The translations under genes were made by a program, and so were the position numbers. Below, piece by piece: positions 45,444-56,600 of a stretch of 64,000 nt of DNA (position 1 is the first letter of the stretch; each line of letters starts with the position of its first letter). A model generated the notes under the pieces. It saw only the letters and a list, made by a program, of their open reading frames with translations, did no database searches and was not told the origin of the DNA. Location: assembly GCA_033439265.1 (NCBI GenBank), contig JAVTVX010000035.1, positions 6,490,001-6,554,000 of the forward strand. Reading direction: 5' to 3'. The stretch is from Dillenia suffruticosa (Eukaryota > Streptophyta > Magnoliopsida > Dilleniales > Dilleniaceae).

Positions 45444-48200
45444 GCAAATCAGGTAAATCATGATTTTTTTTATTGACCGATATCCGGATAACTGGATTAA
45501 TCCGATTCTCTCGAGATATCTGTTTTTTCATTTCAATTAAAAAACCAGTGTAATCAGGTTTAGTGCTCCCTCATCCACACATAAGGACCACCGCTATCTC
45601 GGTAACACCCCTCTAACTGTAAACGCCAAGGCTTTGCAAACTCCATCTCCTACAAGAATACAAGAATCCGTGACCTCCGTCTCTCTCTACCATTGAACTT
45701 CAATTCTTTAGTTTTCTCTACAAGTAACATATAATCAACATCCTTGCATCATAAAGGAGCCCTTTTCCATCGTCAAATCCTCTCCTCGATGCTTCATACT
45801 CAAAATCTCAATTAAAATCAGCCCACTTGACTTGCAGGAGCAAGAATTGATTTACAAAAGGAGCAAATCACAAGAAGCCAAGGTTATAATGCATGAGACA
45901 AAGTAGCCGTTTTGAAATCACAGGAGATTTATGTGACAATCGTGAAACCACGAGAAGCTATATATATCTATATATATTACATACACACACACACACACAC
46001 ACATATATAAATATATATAATTTATCAAACAATTACAATTAAAATATAAGGACTAAATGCAAAATTTGAAAGAAACTAAAATTGAAATATGACCTTGGCT
46101 CCATATTCAATCTCATTTTTTAATACCTTTTTAAGTTTTGAATTTATCTCTCTCCATTTCTTTCGATAATCAAGTGGTCTATTTCTTTACGCAAAATTTA
46201 GCTTCTTAAGATAAGGAATTATTTGGAGCAAAACATATGATCGTTTCTCCTAAGTTTTGTTTTGTTTTGTTTTTTTGTTTTTTTTTTTTTTTGGGGGGGG
46301 GGATGTTATATATGACTACTTGGTTCATGTTCAATGCAGTTTGAATTTTGGGATGTTTGGAGAGACGATTGATTGCTAAGGAATCAATTGATTCAATTCT
46401 TCCATTAGAAGTTGAATTTTCCATATGAAAGCACAATGGGCTAGAACCCAGATGTTTCTTTTTAGAGCCCAGGCTCTGTTCATTTTGGGCTTCCCATTCG
46501 GCTTATAATTACTCTTTAGGGCACATCTCCACGAAGACACTGCCTCCACCGTAGAACTTTTGGCCCAGTGATTATGGCCGAACCTGGGAACTGGGGCTCG
46601 GACTCATGTTCGATTTATGGTACCAACATACGCCCACAGAACCAAAAAGACACATTTGGAATATGTCCGATATACATATATTGACACATATAGACTATTG
46701 GAGTCTTTCCCATTTGCCCCTTTTCCTCTTGATTTTGATAATATTCTTCTTTCTTACCAGATGAAAAAAAAATTGTAAGAAGTGATGTTATTTTGTCTGA
46801 TGAGATTTCTCATAATGATGATAGAAATTTGAAATTAAAATTTGCATTTAGCAAAATTTGAAAGAATTTTAATGAAAAAGCCAATACTTTTCAAGTGGCT
46901 GAATTAATTTTGAATTTAAAAACAGAGAAACCCTTTGAAGGGATTATCATTTTTTAAGTACAAGAAATAATGTTTGATTATATTAGAAAACAAATAGATT
47001 TTTTTTTTTGTAAGTGATTTTAAATGATGAAGTCTATAAAAGTTGTCTAAGATGACTATAGTTATGGACATTTCTTTGTGCTTGGGCGCGGTTAATCCCT
47101 AAGAGGGAATATATATGTTTTTCGCTTTTCTATTATCAAATTCATGCTTGGGCCTAGCTTGGCTCAATGGAAATGTCTAATCCCTGTGTAAGCCCATGCA
47201 GAAAGCTGGCATTGAACTAATGTACCAATGTGTGCATTAAATACGGTGCTAATGTGATATAATAAATGATAAATATTTACCGAACTTTCATGAATATAAT
47301 AATAGAGCGCTATATCCTCTCAACTATAGATTTCGGGTTTAAGTTATGAAAATAAGAAAATAAAATTTGGGAGAATCAACCACTTAATGGACCTTACAGT
47401 GTTGAATCGGATTAGTCAAATTAAATTTGAAGATCGATCGGTGAAAACCAAAAAAAAAAAAAATAAATAAATAATAAATATCTAATAATTTTAAAAATAA
47501 AAATTAATATTTTGTCATTCTTAGAATTTTAATGATTATAAATAAAATAACAATAAAAGAATAAACAAAAGAAAGGAAAACCGCACGATAGATATCAAAA
47601 TCTCATAATTATAATTTCAATCTTACTTTGAAAATTTGTCTTCATTGCTATGGGTTATGTTATTGTAATCAATTTGATCTTCTTTGATGTTGATGAAAAT
47701 ACAAAATATTTGAAACAAAATCAAAGAAAAAACTCTAAAACGAAGAGATTAGAAAGTAAAAGGAAAGGTGAAGAGATATCAATAGTCATTATTAATTAAT
47801 TATTAATTTTAATTTATTTTAAAAAAAATTAATTTAAAACTAAATCAAAGAAATAAAATTTAAATCCAATTTGATCCGCATTTATTTTTATCATTTCATA
47901 TAATTTTTTAATTTTTTTTAACAAATCTCATAATTTTTATATATATGACCATGATCTACTTTTTAAATATTTAAAATATATAAATTAAACCAAAGAAAAA
48001 AAAGATTAAATATTTAAAATAAAATATATATATATATAATTTCGGGGAAATTTATACTTTTTAAACCTAACAGAATTCAAACCGTTATGTGATTTTTGAA
48101 TATATATATATATATATATATATATCCGTTAAATTCATTTTTACTTTGACGACTAATTGCCAGTTGTCAATTAAAAAAAAAAAAACCAACGACGCAATAT
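43160..48200. other. Large AT-rich intergenic region
   Basis: No gene was recognised in these 5 kb. Landmarks are a possible dispersed-repeat relative near 43490-43640, a (TA)n run (45406-45435), a (CA)n run (about 45983-46003), a T/G homopolymer junction (46270-46302), a third divergent repeat relative (47315-47445) and a (TA)n run (about 48102-48125). Confidence 0.5.
45406..45435. repeat. (TA)n microsatellite
   Basis: About 15 TA units with TA-rich flanks. Confidence 0.85.
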
Positions 48201-48280
48201 GAGAAGATTTTGAGAGAGAGAGAGAGCATAACGAAATAAAAGAATTTGTCTTCTTCCCTTCTTCTTCTTCTTCTTCGTCG

Positions 48281-49458
48281 ATGGCTTCTTCAACCTCTGG
48301 AAACTCAATTTCTGCTACTCGTACTTTCTGGTTTTAATTTTATATAATTATTTTCATTGTTTCCTTTAATTAATATTGAAATTTGAAATTTGTGATCCGT
48401 TTGTGGGGTTTATAATTTCAGAATCGGTTCGAGTTTTCGTTTCATCGACGAATCTCCCAGAGTCAGAGATGCTTCTGGGTCTTCACTCAAAGACATTGCT
48501 ACCTTGTAACAATCTCTCTCTCTCGTTCTTTCTCACTTATACTCTCTCTCTCTCTTCCAGTAATCCACTTCTGGTTCTTGACTGTTGCTCTATTGTTGCA
48601 CGTGGAGGCCGTCAGGTATTTATTATCATTATTGTTTTTCCTTTCTTGTTTGTGGGATTTTTGGATTTTTTTTCTCTCCCAAAGTGTAATTAGGTTATTT
48701 GGATTTGAGTCAAAGAGTTGGCAATTTTGCCGGTTTGTTTCAAGTTATGGCACATGCTGTACGTTTTTTGGACAAAAAGAATGTCGATTCTTCTTTCATG
48801 TTGAAATTCCCAAGATCGCCACAGCCGAGATTGTTTCCTCCAAGGTAATTTCATGGTCAAATTTACTAGTTAATGATCTAGTTTCTGAGGTTACTATGGT
48901 GGATTAACTCCTAGTTTGTCTAGCATTATGTACAATTCAATATCCTTCTTTATAATAGTTGGGCAACTTTGCTTGAAGGCAGACTTTGGGTTGGGATGGG
49001 TATGAAAATATCATGGACAAAGTACTGATGGTCTTTTTCTATGATCGATATGAAAATAGATTTCACATGCTTAGCTTCTAATGAGTTATTTGCCTTCCTA
49101 TCCTCCTTGAGACAGGAGGCTGAAAAATTTCCCAATAAACTTTCTGTCAGAAGTATCTTCTAAATATATATTTTATTGTTTGATATCGGCACTTCTCTTG
49201 GCCATGTTCTCTCATTTTTGCCTCGATAAAGGAGCTAAATGCTGACCGGCAAAGGGCTGCGTCTCATTTGCTTGTGTCAATAGGTTCACATCTGCCTGAC
49301 CTGGTGAGTTTCGGTAATTTTATTCCATATTGAAAATTAATGAGGGCCTTAAAAAAGTTAATCTTTCTTTGTTTTGGCGATGATGGAGTAAATATTTCAT
49401 CATCTTTGCCTCTTCTTGGCAATGCGAGGGATGTCCACCGAACAATTTTTTGCCAATG
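48281..49458 (+). pseudogene. SGR6: SHOOT GRAVITROPISM 6 pseudogene, copy 2, 5' end only
   Basis: This copy keeps the leader, the ATG and the first exons. 48281-48320 reads MASSTSGNSISAT. From 48421 SVRVFVSS is followed, after a shift, by DESPRVRDASGSSLKDIAT. From 48560 comes NPLLVLDCCSIVARGGRQ. From 48699 RVGNFAGLFQVMAH and LDKKNVDSSFM are followed, after a second shift, by KIATAEIVSSK ending at 48844. 49232-49303 reads ELNADRQRAASHLLVSIGSH and LPDL, with a GTGAGT donor. The next exon begins MME and meets TAA where copy 1 has GAA. It is then fused by an internal deletion to the end of the following exon (GNARDVHRTIFAN), ending at 49458 with GTAAG. Nothing further of SGR6 was found downstream. 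Introns are retained, so this too is a DNA duplicate. Confidence 0.88.
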
Positions 49459-49464
49459 GTAAGT

Positions 49465-50240
49465 TCTGATTTAGCTTCCCTGCTTATCCATTAGAACTAA
49501 TTAAGTTCATTATCCCCCTCTTTTCACTCTACATTTGGTGATGGAGATGTGATTTGTTGCGTCAAGCATCTTATTCTTTTTGGTAATAGTTCCATGAGAG
49601 CTTGATGATCCACTGAATTTGAAGCCCAGCTGCATTACATGATGTTGGTAATAGTTATTTGCGATCAGACGTTATCGTTGCATTTGAAAAAGAATAGTTC
49701 TATAGAACTAGAGTAAGACGTGCACCATTATATGACACTGAATGTTTGACTATTAAATAACAACAAGAATAGAAAATTATTGTAATAGATATGAGAATCT
49801 TTAGGTATTTGTGTGACAAAACTAGAAAAAATAGAATTAAAAACGAAAACACTCGTAATAAATTGGAAATTAGTTCAATTATGAATAAAATATAAGAGTG
49901 TTATTTAAGGTGATTAGGATATATGCAAAGAAAACCCAAAAACGCATCGATTAAGAGAATCGAAAACTTATATATACAAGATTTAGTAAATCGTATAGAT
50001 AAATCGTTGAAAATTTAGATATAAATTATCTGTAAAAACATAATAATTAAGGATTTAGATGAAAATATGGTTTTTGATATAAATGAATGGGTAAAAGACT
50101 ATGTGTGAATTAAACCAAAGTTTATTTTTGTTTTTATTTTTAATTTCTTTTATATTTATCTTTTAAATGGTCGATCCTAATTGTTGTGATTAAGGCTCAT
50201 ATTATTGTTATTATTTTTGAATCCATCAACTTCCCAAACA
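49465..50240. other. Intergenic DNA between two pseudogenes
   Basis: The first part (to about 49500) still matches the intron after the SGR6 relic in copy 1. The rest shows only short frames and AT-rich DNA. No gene was recognised. Confidence 0.45.
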
Positions 50241-50246
50241 AACTTT

Positions 50247-51534
50247 GTGGTGGCACAAGACAATTCAGGTAACTTCAAAATTATAAATGAAGCGGTTCGC
50301 ACGGTGGCCAAAATGGGTCAAACGGAACATCAAGAGTAATAATCTACGTGAAATCAGATGTTTGCCCGGAAAATATAGAGATTCTGAACGGTATAAATAA
50401 TTTTTTTTAATTATACAAGAATTCAAATCATGAATCTCTGGGTTGAGAGATGAAAATTGTGATCATCAGGTTGTTTCCTTGTGAACACATATAAAGAATC
50501 TAATGGTCATTGGAGATGGCATTGATAAAACTATTGCAACCATGATTTGCAACGTTGCCTATGGTACAGGCATTGATGCTACGGCTGCTTTTGGTGAGAT
50601 TTCAGTGAATTCCCAACTATCCTAATGTTACGTATGACCATAATTTGGTTCAAAGTCCTATATTCTTACGTTCACCGGCATATTACATGAAATATCGTGA
50701 GGTGCAACATATGATTATCTGGGAAAAGATGGTAGATGTTCATTCTATGTTACATAAGTAGATAGATTTTTGATTTAGTGGGCACTCCTACTATAAGTTC
50801 CATCATCAGGGCTGTCTTCAGATGGATTCGGGGCTAGAGGCACATCATTTGAGAACACTGCGGATCCACAAAATTATCAAGCAGTGGCACTTGAGAGTGA
50901 ATGGGGACAGAGCCATCTTCTACAAAAAAACAAAACAAAAATTCCCGGGTTGATTTCAGTTTTATGCAGCATGAAAGGTTAGCAAGACACTCTCTATGCG
51001 CAAAAAAAAAAAAAAAAAAAACAGTTTTATCGCGACTGCAAAATCTATGGCACGGTTGATTTCACTTTTGGTAATGCTGCGGCAATGTTCCAAAACTGTG
51101 ACATCTATGTTAGGAAGCCTTTGCAAGGGCAATCCAACATCATAGCTGCACATCAGAGGCAAAGCAATCAGGAATCTACAGGATTCACTATCCAAAATTC
51201 CCGGGTTTTACTCGCGTCAGACTTCCTCCAAGCTAAAAGGATGGTCAAGAGTTACTTAGGTGGGCCTTGGGGGGTTCTTTCTTGGACTGCGCTTATAAAA
51301 ACCTATATTGATGACTTGATTGATCCGAGTGGATGGCTACAATGGGAAGGCAATCGTGTTTTGTCCACTCTGTACTATGCAGAGTATGAGAATTCAGGTA
51401 GAGGGTCTTCCCTGCGAAGACGGGTCAAATGGCTCCGTGGTTATAGCGAAGCTACTCCTCTCTCAGTGAGGAATTTGATCCATGGGGACGTATGGATTCC
51501 ACACAGCGGCATTCCATTTTCGGCTGACTTTTAG
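50247..51534 (+). pseudogene. Pectin methylesterase pseudogene
   Basis: Pectin methylesterases remove methyl groups from cell-wall homogalacturonan. The relic starts VVAQDNSGNFKIINEAV at 50247, the start of the catalytic domain. VIGDGIDKT follows near 50503, and SSDGFGARGTSFENTADPQN with QAVAL at 50812-50890. QDTLYAQ lies near 50983, then an A-rich stretch (51002-51020). QFYRDCKIYGTVDFTFGNAA (51020-51080) has the first catalytic-region Asp in DFTFGNAA. The last part is open to 51534: SYLGGPW, GWLQW, TLYYAEYENSGRGS and RVKW. The family's catalytic Arg in LGRPW is replaced by Gly. A stop and several frame changes lie before 50990. The signal peptide and inhibitor-like pro-region were not found upstream. 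Confidence 0.88.
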
Positions 51535-51539
51535 GACCC

Positions 51540-53515
51540 TAGTCACGAGGCATGAAAAATGCTTAAAATTTAATCGTGGCTTGCCTAAGTGGTTGGCCAA
51601 GAACCCCTCGTCCCCTTGTTCAGGTCGATTTGTAAACTTAAAAATTCCAAAGAGCCACCCTTCTCAAAATCTCAAAACAAAAGAGTTGGAATCTCATTAT
51701 AATTAAAGACTTTTTTGGTTCCAAAGAATCAAGCAACCGGAGAATCAAAATAAGAGAACTTTTCCCATTTTCTGCGCGATTGATTTCTAACAATGTTTCC
51801 CCATTTCTAATCAAAGTTCTAAATGGCCCACACTGTAGAATACCATGACAGATTTCCATGAAACAAAGGTTAATGGTGCCGGTTTAGAGGATATGACAAT
51901 ACTATTTCAAGACAAAATGACCAAGCTACCCATAATGGCTCTTCCTCTCTTCTCTGAGCTCCTTTTTGTCTTCTCGTCTCTCCCTGATCTCTTTCTCCAT
52001 TTTCCTCCCCAGTAGATTGTGATTTGACAATCCTTTTTTGTTTTTTTTTTCAATTACCTCTTCTCTTTCTCAATCCCACTTTGTGACGGTCTGATCATGA
52101 TTGACCAATCTCAATGAATTACTTGCAAATTGAGGTCCTCTCCCGTAACATTGAGATTGGTCCATCTCAATTGAGAGAGAAACACAATTGCAATCTCCTT
52201 TCTTTTTCTCACTCCTGATTGATTGTTTTCTCTCTTTTAACAACTAAGAAGAAAAAAAGAGGACCGGAGAGAACAATCGACTATGAAGAGAGAACAATCG
52301 ACTACGAAGAGAGAACATCAAGGTTTAGTAATAGTCTATTAGATTTATTTAATTAGAATCTCGATTTTGAATTTTAGATATAAAAACATAAATTTGGAAC
52401 GATAAGTCTTTAAATTGAATTTTACAATTGATCAAATTAAATTAGTCAATTTTTTAAATATCATGATCAAGTATTAAAGAAGAAAAAATTGAGTTACAAT
52501 CCAGAAAAGAGAGAGAACAATTGATATGTGGGTTGATCGTTTGGACAAGAGAGAGAAGAGATCAAGAAAAGAGTGCCGAAACAAATGATGGAGGAAAAGA
52601 TAAGAGAGAGTGGCTGTCGTAGAGAGAAAAAGCGTGAGATATAGACACAGAACAACGTTGTGTGCACGAGAGAGAGAGACGTAATTTTTTTTTTTTTTGG
52701 TATTTCTTGTGGTAGGTAAAGCTTCCTTGGTAAACATTTCAGAGAGAACTAGTCCTATATCTCTCTCCATCTTTAACCAAGTGCAAATGAAAAAATAATG
52801 TATGGGAACGAAATCTGAGCTTGTGTTGGGCTTCTTGCCCGGCTGCTCGATTTGGGGGCTTAGCTAGGCCGGGCGATTAATTGAACCCAACCCAATTAGA
52901 CCTTATGTTTAAATAACCCTTTTTCTTCCAAAATTTAACCTCAGCTGTGTGTCGTTTAGAATGGCCCAAGCCAAATCTGTTTTGAAAATTTGAGGGACAA
53001 GAATAAGTCCAACCCCCTAGGTAGGGCCATACTTGGGCTCAATACCCTTTACTTTAGGTCGAATGAGGCCCGGCCCGACCCGGTTTAATGAGCAAGTAGG
53101 GTAGGAGCGGTGGAATTATTTTAGCCCATCTAAAAATGTAAGAGATATCAATTTTTTTTTATTTGAATGATCAAATAGTTTATTTCTTTAATTAGAGATT
53201 TTAAGTTTGAATATTGAAAATGATAAAAAAAGATTTGAGAAAATTAATTTCTAAAATAGATTTTAAAATATTCGAATCGGATTAATCGGATAAAATCTGG
53301 ATGTCGTGGGGAAAAAAATGTAAGGGATCAACCACTACATCGGCGATTACCGTCCCGGAAGCGAAACGACGGTGTCAGTCAGCGTCGGAGCGGATGGGAA
53401 CGTTATAACGGAAAGAAAAAGAAAGCGTCTACGTTGACGGTTCGGTGAGAGAAGATGGTGATAACAGCGACTAAAACTTGCGACCACTTTGTCACAGTCA
53501 TTTCAATATTCAAAC
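51540..53515. other. Intergenic region upstream of TT9
   Basis: No gene was recognised. GA-rich DNA lies at 52495-52690. A weak relative of the dispersed repeat may lie at 52320-52470, and a clear copy at 53165-53301. The last few hundred bases should hold the TT9 promoter; GC content rises from about 53340. Confidence 0.45.
53165..53301 (+). repeat. Dispersed short repeat, copy B (SINE-like)
   Basis: Aligns along its whole length with copy A at 11360-11492: GAATGATC, AATTAGAGAT, a TTTGAATATTGAAAAT block, GATTTGAGAAAATTAA, AATATTCGAATCGGATTAAT. Copy B lies just upstream of the TT9 promoter. Confidence 0.5.
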
Positions 53516-53553
53516 TCTCTCTCTCTCTCTCTCTCGCTCTCTCTCTCTCTCTC
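53515..53553. repeat. (CT)n tract in the TT9 leader
   Basis: About 19 CT units with one interruption (TCGCTC), some 75-110 bases before the TT9 start codon. Confidence 0.9.
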
Positions 53554-53625
53554 CCCCCACGCCTCGAGGTTTTTGGATTTTGCAGAAATTGATCGAGTAG
53601 TAGTAGATCTCATTTTTGGAAACTA

Positions 53626-56600
53626 ATGTGGCGCTCTCTCTGGCGATCAATTGATCGCTTCTCTCTTCAGTATTTCAAGTAAGTGAACTGTGTCTCTGTT
53701 TCTCTCTCTCTTCATTCATCTAAATAATCTATGATCCTTGAATTTGTTTCGAAATTCGTCTTCTGGTTGGATTTGGAATTGAACTGCTGTACCTGTTCTT
53801 GATATTTCTTGAAATTGTTGTCATTTCTCTCAACCCTAATGAGGACGATCGAAGATTTATGGATTACTTTGTCTAGTGCTTAATTGGGGTCTCAAAATTT
53901 GTCGGTTTCCAATTTACATAGGATGAAGGAATTTCTAGTTTCGCTGATATATTGTGGAATTAGGGGCTTCTTTTGTAAAATTTGGTGTATTTAGAGGTTC
54001 TAAAACGAAAATTTGTGGAGTCGGATCTCTGGAGTAGAAGAAAAAGTCTGTTGTGGTCTTGAAGCCTGGGAAGCTTCATTTTCTTGCTTTTGAAATGGCA
54101 GATGAGGCCATATATGTACTTAGGGGCCACATATCACCTATTCTACACTTTCCCGGGGGGGGGATCTTGTGCTGAATTCTGATGATTTGGCGATTGGAGT
54201 TATTACATTGAGAAGAAATAAAAGATAAGTAGCGCTTTACAAAAATATGGGAATGGGAAGTTGGAAATTGAATTTCTATCTCTGGTAAATAGCCATCATG
54301 ATGAGGAAAGTAGTTTGTTTTGTTTTAGAGGATTTGCATTCTTGCCATGGGAGAGGAGTATTATGAAAATATGGCTGAAAAATGCCTCCATTGAACCATA
54401 TAATAAATCATCTAGACAACGGCAGCTATGAAATAGTTAATAAGTGTTGAGAGGAACTGGGGCTTTGAAGAGACAAGGTGGTGCATGCATATGCTGTGTT
54501 GTGTTTTCTCTATTCATTCCAAGAATGTCAGTCAAGTATGAAGTAAGCATAAAAATGAGTATTGTATAACTCATACTAGAAACCTAGTAATTCATGGGCA
54601 TGACGCAATGATGCCAGGTTAGCTTGACCAAGGTGGTGATGCTATGATCGTGGAATGAAATTATTGTGGTCCATTTGGTCATTTCAGTCACTCAGTCATT
54701 TGGTCTAAGTTTATTTGTCTATCTATGGCTGAAATTTTGTTGTAAAAGCTAATGTATGGCATTATAAAGGATTAGAGTTACTAATATTTGGTTCAAAATG
54801 ATATGAAAAACCTCGAAGAAGTGGGTAGACGATCAATGAGTTGAGTAATTGGCTGATTTATATAATTTGCATCATTGTTGAAGGCTGACCTGGTTTTATA
54901 ATTTTTTGGTCGAAATTATTTGGTTTCATTGAGTTTTGTGTCTTGATAAATATATGTAGACTAGCATAGGAGGAGAGTCAATAGTCCTTTTCAGCAACAA
55001 ATTAGAAGAATTATTTTTTGGGTGACAGAATTGTATAAATAACACGCCAGCGGTTATGCTGCCATGTGCATGTCCATTTTTGTGAAGAGTACATCAAAAT
55101 GAGGTTTCCTGCATGAATTCGGAAAGTTATCTTTCGTCATCCTCAAACACCATCAAATTATGCTCCATATGACCAAATAAAATAGCATGAAAGGGATCAA
55201 TGGGATGTTCTTTCTCCCTCATGTATTACAAAGAATCTCTCCAAGTCCATAGTTCACATCTTGCCACCTGTAACCACCCAGTAGATACTTAAGGCTGAAT
55301 AGGCTAACTTTAATTTCCAGATACTCCTAGTGAACAATAAAGATCAAGTTGGTGAACGGTTTCTGCTCTGCTTTTGCAGAAAAACACTGGCAAATGAAAC
55401 TTCTTCTTCTTTCTATAAGTTATCAATGGTTAGAATTCTTTATCAGGTCACTTCCCAGCCAAAGAAACTTTCTTTGTGGGGTTGGGAGGGTACAACCATG
55501 TTAACTCTTTATACTTATCCCAAGTTAAAGATTTATGGAAATTCTAAACCTCAAATATTTGATCTCTATAATTTTCTCAAATCACCTTATCTACAAGCTG
55601 CATGCTTACCTCCATATTATACAATATCTTCAAAAGCAGGCTAACATTTTGCATATCCATTCCTTTAATTAAGAAAGGGATGATCCTTCTTGTATCCCCT
55701 TATGATTGTATCATTAGGTTGCTGTTAAGGAACATCTTTTAATTATAGTGAAAAAAGATCATGGAAGGTTAAAATTTTTGGGATGTTCAGTTTGCAAAGT
55801 GGATTGTAAATTTAGAACCGCATTGCCAACTTCAAAATGCATCTGTCGAGAAAACTTAGGCTAAATTTTTTGATGGACTTCCAGAATGCACCTTGTAAGC
55901 CTCTTGTACCTTTTCATTAGATGACCAACATTCTATATTTGGAAAGTAAATAATAAATGGTCCTCCAACCATTTTCTTTTGCCTTATCCCATGTAATTTC
56001 TACTATTAATAAAGCAAACATATCAATTTGGTGTTTGAAACCTATCAATTTGCAAGAACCCCTCCTGCAAATGGCGCTTCACCATCTCCCATTTTACCAA
56101 CCTATAGTTCTCTCACCCATTCTCACGTCTTCCCCATGAAGACATTTTTAAGATACTCTTTAGTTCTTTTAGCCATTGATAGGGGAATAGGGAAGAGAGA
56201 CCTGAAGTATGGTGGAAGATTTGAGAAGGTGGTGTTCATGAGAGTCATGACAGTTAGCCTCCCTTAGAAAGAATTCTCACTTAGGTTTGACAATAGATTG
56301 TCTCTCATTTCTGTGATTGTTCATTTTTTTTTTTTTTTTTTTTGGTATGTGGTGTGTTAATTGTTTTAATCCTAGATTTTGTACTCTGAGGCTTATTGAT
56401 TTTTTGTTGGTGTAGGTATATCATCAATGAATTGAGGAAAATAAATGTTGTGGACAAGCTTAACAGGGTACATCTTGCTGTTTTTGAATATTCCATAAAC
56501 TGATATGGTCACTATTCTGAATTGATTCTCATTTTTTCATCTTTGCCTTCCAGGAGTTGGTTGTGGATATATTGCAATCTATAGTGGAGATAGTTACTTA

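Noticed and set aside
48376-48693. 105-codon frame beginning in intron sequence
   Set aside because: It reads SGR6 copy 2 exons joined through unspliced introns and in a shifted frame. The pseudogene model explains it better.
14650-49458. A single SGR6 gene split in two by a 24-kb insertion
   Set aside because: The two parts overlap in sequence, and their order (5' part downstream of the middle part) is wrong for a simple split.
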